Shown here in pieces: positions 51,639 to 56,492 of a stretch of 56,492 nucleotides of DNA. The stretch covers positions 1-56,492 of the forward strand of contig PCXL01000008.1 of the NCBI GenBank assembly GCA_002787695.1. Reading direction: 5' to 3'. The position numbers and the translations under genes are program-made. Numbering within the stretch: position 1 is the first letter of the stretch; every line of letters begins with the position of its first letter. The notes below the pieces were generated by a model. The model was not told where the DNA came from, did no database searches, and saw only the letters and a list, made by a program, of their open reading frames with translations. This DNA is from Candidatus Zambryskibacteria bacterium CG10_big_fil_rev_8_21_14_0_10_42_12 (lineage in GTDB: Bacteria > Patescibacteriota > Minisyncoccia > Phycocordibacterales > 1-14-0-10-42-12).

Positions 51639-51698
51639 GTTTTGACATGGTCGCAATATACCTATCTCTTCTCGTCAATTTTTTCTTACGTCTCATTC

Positions 51699-51707
51699 TG
51701 TTAAAAT
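51699..51707 (+). promoter_or_regulatory. Extended -10 in front of start-codon element 5
   Basis: TGT-TAAAAT; the upstream ATGG of element 5 lies 10 nt after the box, where a leaderless gene would start. Confidence 0.5.
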
Positions 51708-51717
51708 GCTCATGCAC

Positions 51718-51841
51718 ATGGATCCCGTTAGAAGCCGCGATCGCTTGTGGTATATAAAAACTGTATGGTCGATATTCTCATTTATCAGATAAATATGGCA
51801 GAGAACGAAGGAGTGATCGCGATCTGCTTCTAACGGGATGG
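51718..51841 (+). repeat. Start-codon element, copy 5
   Basis: ATGG direct repeats (51718-51721, 51838-51841), extending to ATGGAT, flank a 116-nt body. The outer stem pairs 51722-51735 (ATCCCGTTAGAAGC) with 51826-51839 (GCTTCTAACGGGAT). The bulge is ATCT (51822-51825). The inner stem CGCGATC (51736-51742) pairs with GATCGCG (51815-51821); here both arms changed relative to CGCGGTC/GACCGCG of copies 2 and 3, a compensatory change. A 24-codon frame is open from the upstream ATG. Confidence 0.92.
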
Positions 51842-52422
51842 ATATTCTAGAAAAACTTTTTGGAGGAGTGGCTAAGGTAAGAATGATGCGACTGTTTTTA
51901 TTTAACCCAGACACCGCTTTCCCCATGCCTAAAATTGCAAAGCGTATCAAGGCCAAACAAGGAGATGTGCGCAAAGAGCTTACCGTCCTTGAAAAGATAG
52001 GGCTTGTAAAAAGAAAAGCAACAACGTATGGCAGAAGAAAAATGCAGGGGTATGTGCTCGACCCCTCATTTCCCTATTTAGAAATGCTTGATAAATTTTT
52101 AACATCTGCACGGCCGCTGACCGACAAGGAGATGATAAGAAAGTTGTCGCGTTGCGGAAAGATAAAGATGGTTGTGCTCGCTGGTATTTTTTTGAAAGAC
52201 CCAGACAGCCGAGCTGACATGCTTGTCGTGGGCGATCAATTAAAACCAAAAGCTCTGCAAAATGCGATATCCGCGATTGAAGCGGATATGGGAAGAGAGC
52301 TCAATTTTGCTGCTTTTGAAACTCCTGACTTTAAATATCGTATGAGTGTCTGCGACAAGCTTGTTCGAGACATATTTGACTACCCTCATATTACAATCCA
52401 CGACAAGATCTCGGTATCTTAA
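51838..52422 (+). CDS. Winged-helix regulator with nucleotidyltransferase-like domain
   Basis: 194 residues. The N-terminus (MDILEKLFGGVAKVRMMRLFL...FPMPKIAKRIKAKQGDVRKELTVLEKIGLVKRK) is an ArsR/MarR-type winged helix; the rest (IKMVVLAGIFLKDPDSRADMLVVGDQLKP) resembles a minimal nucleotidyltransferase domain. Function unknown, likely a transcriptional regulator. Its start codon is supplied by element 5. Confidence 0.75.
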   Translation: MDILEKLFGGVAKVRMMRLFLFNPDTAFPMPKIAKRIKAKQGDVRKELTVLEKIGLVKRKATTYGRRKMQGYVLDPSFPYLEMLDKFLTSARPLTDKEMIRKLSRCGKIKMVVLAGIFLKDPDSRADMLVVGDQLKPKALQNAISAIEADMGRELNFAAFETPDFKYRMSVCDKLVRDIFDYPHITIHDKISVS

Positions 52423-52518
52423 AAGCTTGCTATAATAAAGATAGAGCAATTAGCTCTTAGTACACTTATTATTTATTAGGTTAATTTCAGTCGCGGTTTT
52501 ATTGCGACACTCATTTTT

Positions 52519-53214
52519 ATGGTTTTACAAACATGGGGAGATGTACTCACTGCATCATTTCAGGATTTGTGGCGTGCAGTACTAGTTTTTGTTCCCAATC
52601 TCGTAATCGCACTTATTATTGTGCTTTTGGGTTGGGCGATCGGTGCACTTATTGGAAGAATTATTGCGCAAGTTGTTCGATCGATTAAGCTTGATGCCGC
52701 ACTACAGAGTGCGGGAATCGATGCCCTGCTTCGACGAGGAAATGTGTCACTTGATTCAGGCGCATTTCTCGGAGGGCTGGTGAAATGGTTTATCATCATT
52801 GTGTTCTTGGTCGCAGCGTTTGATGTGCTCAAGCTCAATCAGGTAAACATCTTTTTACAACAGGTTGTACTACTCTATCTTCCACAGGTAATTGTGGCAG
52901 TTCTTATACTGCTTGTTGGAGGTGTTGTCGGTGATTTTATGAGTCGCGTGGTTTCTGCATCAGCAAAAACCGCAAGTGTCTCATCTGCAAATTTTCTCGG
53001 CACCGTCACTCGTTGGGCTGTGTGGATTTTTGCAATTCTCATTGCACTTTCTCAGCTCGGTATTGCGACTGCATTTATCCAGACACTCTTTACAGGTTTC
53101 GTGATCGCTTTGGCACTCGGACTTGGATTGGCGTTTGGACTTGGAGGACAAGATGCTGCTAAGGACGTTATTGAAAAGGCTCGACGAGATCTCTCGTCTG
53201 GCCGAGGAGAGTAA
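52519..53214 (+). CDS. MscS-like multi-helix membrane protein
   Basis: 231 residues with four to five helices. The N-terminal QDLWRAVLVFVPNLVIALIIVLLGWAIGALIGRIIAQVV and a repeat of the same pattern later match the TM_helix (PF05552) repeats of MscS-related proteins. It ends LGLGLAFGLGGQDAAKDVIEKARRDLSSGRGE, matching the MscS pore-helix tail without the beta domain. It could be a small mechanosensitive channel. An intrinsic terminator follows. Confidence 0.8.
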   Translation: MVLQTWGDVLTASFQDLWRAVLVFVPNLVIALIIVLLGWAIGALIGRIIAQVVRSIKLDAALQSAGIDALLRRGNVSLDSGAFLGGLVKWFIIIVFLVAAFDVLKLNQVNIFLQQVVLLYLPQVIVAVLILLVGGVVGDFMSRVVSASAKTASVSSANFLGTVTRWAVWIFAILIALSQLGIATAFIQTLFTGFVIALALGLGLAFGLGGQDAAKDVIEKARRDLSSGRGE

Positions 53215-53235
53215 CGCCGGCTACAGGTACATTAA

Positions 53236-53270
53236 TTTCAAAAACCGCCTATTCTAGGCGGTTTTTGAAA
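53236..53270 (+). terminator. Intrinsic terminator before the rRNA promoter
   Basis: TTTCAAAAACCGCCTA, loop TTC, TAGGCGGTTTTTGAAA. Confidence 0.85.
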
Positions 53271-53296
53271 TACGTGTCGATTTTTCCCATATAAGG

Positions 53297-53324
53297 TTGA
53301 CTTTTTTAGTGAATTGACTATACT
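53297..53324 (+). promoter_or_regulatory. Promoter of the 23S rRNA gene
   Basis: TTGACT, 16-nt spacer, TATACT, about 400 nt upstream of mature 23S. There is no 16S or tRNA between promoter and 23S. Confidence 0.65.
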
Positions 53325-53356
53325 AGACCACGCATGAATACGATTCTTAGAGAAGG

Positions 53357-53422
53357 GCGGATACACTAACAGGTACCTGGTACTTTAAATCGTGTATCCG
53401 CTCCTCTCGGAGCGGATTTTTT
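53357..53422 (+). promoter_or_regulatory. Terminator/antiterminator switch in the 23S leader
   Basis: ATCCGCTCC (53396-53404) pairs with GGAGCGGAT (53409-53417), then TTTTTT: a canonical terminator. An earlier arm GCGGATACAC (53357-53366) can instead pair with GTGTATCCGC (53392-53401), which shares six bases with the terminator stem, so the two structures exclude each other. Confidence 0.6.
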
Positions 53423-53424
53423 GC

Positions 53425-53725
53425 TCGCGATCTCCAAGGTTTCGGCTTTGGAGATCGCGGGTTGAAAACAGCCTGCACACAAGAACTTTGACAAACAAAA
53501 CCCACCCTAGTCACTTTTGTACTTTTGTATAAAAAGGGGTCGCTAGAGGTGGATGAATCATGCATTTGTGTGAAAACAAATGCATTAACACAGGTAAACT
53601 TATTAGATAACATCTAATAAGAAAACTGCTGTATGAAAATCGATTTCACGCAGCAGAATACATAGAGAATTGTGCAGTATCTTTAGACTGTATGATTCTC
53701 ACAAAAAAGCGGTTCTTAGATTTCC
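53425..53725 (+). other. Structured 5' leader of 23S rRNA
   Basis: No gene. Contains a hairpin CGCGATCTCCAA/TTTGGAGATCGCG, CTTATTAGAT/ATCTAATAAG, CTGCTG/GCAGCAG and further stems, probably pre-rRNA processing structures. A lone TTGACA at 53488 has no matching -10. Confidence 0.45.
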
Positions 53726-54220
53726 TAATGGGAAATCAAGGGCGTATGGTGGATGCCTAGGTTCTAAAAGGCGATGAAGGACGTGGTAAAACTGCGATAA
53801 GCTTCGGGGAGGTGTTTAGCAACCTTTGATCCGGAGATTTCCGAATGGGGAAACCCAACAACTTTGGTTGTTGTCTTTGCGCGATTTCGTGCATTGAAGC
53901 GTACCCGGGGAAGTAAAACATTTCAGTACCCGGAGGAAAAGAAACTAATAAGAATTTCGTGAGTAGCGGCGAGCGAAAGCGAAAAAGCCCAAACCTATGT
54001 ACTTGTACATGGGGGTTGTAAGACGACAGCGTCGCATTTATGTGAGGAGAGTTACAAAATACATTGTTAGAAAAAAGTGCTGGAAAGCACTACCTTAGAA
54101 GGTAATAGTCCTGTATTTTAAAACATTGTATCTCTTTTGCTGTTGTTCTTGAGTACTTCGAGACATGAATAGCTCGGAGGAATCTGCCAGAACTAACTGG
54201 TAAGGCTAAATACTTTTAGA

Positions 54221-54262
<42 letters not shown>

Positions 54263-55027
54263 GTCCGGAAGGACGGTGAAATAGACCTGAAACCATATGT
54301 CTACAAGGAGTAGGAGTCGCCACACCTCTTTGTGCTGATAGATTGTTGAGTGCCATATTTTGAGATGAAGTAATTGGTGTATCAATCTATAAGTGCAGTG
54401 AGGTGTGGCCGACGACTGCGTGCCTATTGAAGAATGAGCCAACGAGTTTTGGTGTATGGCGAGGCTAAGTCCCTATGGGATGGAGCCGTAGCGAAAGCGA
54501 GTATGAATAGTGCGTCTAAGTCTTGCACCAAAGACCCGAAGCGTTGTGAGCTTACCATGAGCAGGGTGAAGTCGTGAGAAATCACGGCGGAGGCCCGAAC
54601 CGGTTGGTCGTGCGACTCCATCGGATGACTTGTGGTAAGGAGTGAAAAGCTAATCGAACAACGTAATAGCTGGTTCTCTCCGAAATAGCTTTAGGGCTAG
54701 CGTTATGTGAACCCTTGGGGGGTAGAGCACTGGAAGGATTAAATAGGGAGAAATCTCGTTAATCCTATCAAACTCCGAATACCCAAGATTATTGCATAGC
54801 AGTTAGACTCCGGGGGCTAAGCTCCGGTGGTCAAAAGGGAAACAGCCCAGATCTCAAGTTAAGGTCCCTAAATCCATGTTAAGTGCAAGGAAGGTGGTGA
54901 TATTTCTCTGACACTGAGGAGGTTGGCTTAGAGGCAGCCATCCTTTAAAGATAGCGTAACAGCTCACTCAGTAAGAGATTTTGCGCCAAAGATAATCGGG
55001 GCTAAACATGGTACCGAAACTGAGGGC

Positions 55028-55190
55028 TTCGTTCGCATCTCACTGCGTTCGAGCGAACTAAATGTAAAATGCAAATCTCAAAATGAAAAATTATTGTGTC
55101 GCCATAGGCGACTCCACAATTTTAAACTTTGATTTTTAAATTTTGATTTTAGCGAGCAATCGAGCATAGCGAGATGCGAGCGGAGCGGTA
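55028..55190 (+). repeat. AT-rich insertion in 23S helix 45
   Basis: The hairpin that follows ACCGAAACTGAGGGC in E. coli is about 20 nt; here it holds about 160 nt. An outer stem (CGCATCTC with GAGATGCG) encloses the AT-rich repeat (55062-55152) with TCAAAATGAAAAAT and its imperfect inverse, around a TCGCCATAGGCGA tip. Confidence 0.65.
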
Positions 55191-55928
55191 GGAGAGTATT
55201 CCATTCGCGCTGAAGGCAAAGGGGTGACCCATGCTGGAGTGTATGGAAGTAAGAATGTTGGCACAAGTAACCGCAATGGAGGTGAAATCCCTCCACGCCG
55301 AAAGACTAAGGTTTCCTTGGCTATGTTGATCAGCCAAGGGTTAGTCGGGCCTAAGGGGATGGCGAAAGCCGGACCCGATGGACACATGGTTAATATTCCA
55401 TGACTTGTATAGTAAGTGACGGGAGGACGGAGTGTTGTACTTAAAGCGGATAATTGGATTTCCGTTTGTATCGTGAGGACGTATTCTAGGCAAATCCGGA
55501 ATACACAAATCCGAGCGAAGCATAAATGTTTTGGCTACGGCCAGGGCAAATTTTAAGGAGCATGCTTCCAAGAAAAGTCTCTAAACTTATTACTATGCAA
55601 TCCGTACCGTAAACCGACACAGGTAGTCAGGTCGAGAAGACCAAGGCGAACGAGTGAGAGGTCCTCAAGGAACTCGGCAAAATAGCAGCCGTAAGTTCGC
55701 GATAAGGCTTGCCCATAGCAATATGGGCCGCAGCTAAAGAATCCCTGGCAACTGTTTATCAAAAACACAGCTCCCTGCGAACTCGCAAGAGGATGTATAG
55801 GGGGTGACGCCTGACCAATGCCAGAAGGTTAAATATCGGCGGTGTACGACATTGTGTGCATAAAATTTTGTGCACAGAATGTTGTATGCTGACTGATATA
55901 AGCCCTGGTGAATGTCGGCCGTAACTAT

Positions 55929-56265
55929 AAGTTGACCGTTGTAGTTACGTAAATAAATCTTGCTATATGCTGGAAACTCCGAGTATTTCAAACTAGGCAT
56001 TTAATACAGTAATGTATTAACGAACCCTAAAAATGTTTGAATGCGGACAATCAGCAGGAAAGACTTTCCTTTTCTTAATTTTTTTAGGAGAAGGAAGAAT
56101 CCTCAGAGACTACACGCAAGACAAACTAGATTTATAATTGGATAGTCGACAAATCTAGGATGATGATATAGTCCGATCTTTATGGCAACATAAAGCTAAC
56201 AACGTGGTGCGATAAAAATGATAAATAGTTAGACAGTATCAGACAATTACAAAACTACTTTTATG
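55929..56265 (+). ncRNA. Group I intron in 23S rRNA (position 1917 type)
   Basis: A 337-nt insert splits the universal helix-69 sequence after GTAACTAT, with 3' exon AACGGTCC; the intron ends with G (56265). P1 is an 8-bp pairing of exon GTAACTAT with intron GTAGTTAC, with the diagnostic U-G at the splice site. Core elements follow in order: Q-like AATCAGCAGGAAAG, R-like TCAGAGACTACACG, S-like GATATAGTCC. No homing endonuclease frame is inside. Confidence 0.9.
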
Positions 56266-56492
56266 AACGGTCCTAAGGTAGCGTAATTCCTTGTCTGGTA
56301 AGTTCAGACGTGCACGAATGGCGTAATGACTGGGGAACTGTCTCGAGGACTCGCTCGGTGAAAATACAATACCGGTGAAGATGCCGGTTACCTGCAGTTA
56401 GACGAAAAGACCCCAGGAGCTTTACTGCAACTTGGTATTGCGGTTATGTTTCAACTGCGTAGCATAGGTGGGAGACTTTGAAGCATTTCTTT

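Noticed and set aside
5110-51841. CRISPR array made of the repeated arms
   Set aside because: The repeats are inverted pairs 113-123 nt long at scattered places, each linked to a gene start, with no spacer series and no cas genes.
5110-51841. The five elements as products of the REP-associated transposase
   Set aside because: Their arms share no sequence with the TTACAAAGGTT palindromes, and Y1 transposases do not produce target duplications. A link remains possible but is unsupported.
5110-51841. The five elements as intrinsic terminators of upstream genes
   Set aside because: The stems are not followed by T tracts but by start codons, and two copies have a promoter directly upstream.
53488-53493. 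Second rRNA promoter at the lone TTGACA
   Set aside because: No -10 box at acceptable spacing was found.
55341-55571. Open frames within 23S rRNA
   Set aside because: They lie wholly in conserved rRNA and have no coding character.

Overview
The window looks like a chromosome segment of a Candidate Phyla Radiation (Patescibacteria) bacterium, most likely a Parcubacterium of the lineage that lacks ribosomal protein L1. Supporting signs are: secE-nusG-rplK with no rplA after it, rplJ-rplL lying about 33 kb away, a 23S rRNA gene with a group I intron and no 16S gene in front of it, a single-chain glycyl-tRNA synthetase, a peptidoglycan-binding S-layer-like protein, and many genes that start 6-11 nt after a -10 box (apparent leaderless mRNAs). 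The assignment rests on recognition by eye, not on a search.

Layout. 1-5.1 kb: 3' end of a probable recombinase running into tRNA-Arg, then tRNA-Val, an L,D-transpeptidase/D,D-carboxypeptidase fusion, an RluA-type pseudouridine synthase, rplS, tRNA-Leu, an HNH gene that runs into tRNA-His, and small membrane proteins. 5.1-16.1 kb: an accessory region with surface proteins, a P-type ATPase, mscL and many small single-gene units with strong Shine-Dalgarno sequences and their own hairpin terminators. 16.1-17.7 kb: secE-nusG-rplK. 17.7-22.6 kb: a thymidylate-synthesis cluster (dCTP deaminase, folA, thyA, glyA, tmk, dut). 22.6-38.5 kb: yvcK, argS, ileS with an inserted histidine-phosphatase domain, recO, glyS, metG, an ATP-grasp enzyme and TatD. 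38.6-46.1 kb: rpsF-ssb-rpsR, efp, recA, ftsK and a regulator. 46.6-50.2 kb: S-layer-like protein and a REP-associated transposase with its palindromes. 50.2-53.2 kb: L10 leader, rplJ, rplL, a regulator and a MscS-type membrane protein. 53.3 kb to the end: 23S rRNA, cut off by the window edge.

The strongest unexplained signal is a family of five 113-123 bp elements (starting at 5110, 13252, 31846, 39099 and 51718). All have the same orientation and each ends exactly on the start codon of a different gene (a 5'(3')-deoxyribonucleotidase, a membrane-anchored His-rich protein, glyS, ssb, a winged-helix regulator). Each has a 14-bp terminal stem, a 3'-side 4-nt bulge (ACCT or ATCT), a second stem of about 4-8 bp (degenerate in the ssb copy) and an AT-rich apical region of about 60-75 nt. 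Base pairs covary between copies. Each is flanked by a direct repeat ATGN, and the upstream ATGN sits where the gene's own start codon would be expected (2-6 nt after the preceding stop codon, or 6-10 nt after a -10 box). This fits either a mobile element that targets start codons with a 4-bp duplication, or a structured RNA device that splits or duplicates the initiation site.

A second theme is two kinds of gene: AT-rich genes without Shine-Dalgarno sequences, and GC-richer genes with strong Shine-Dalgarno sequences that are mostly single-gene units and often encode unrecognised small proteins.
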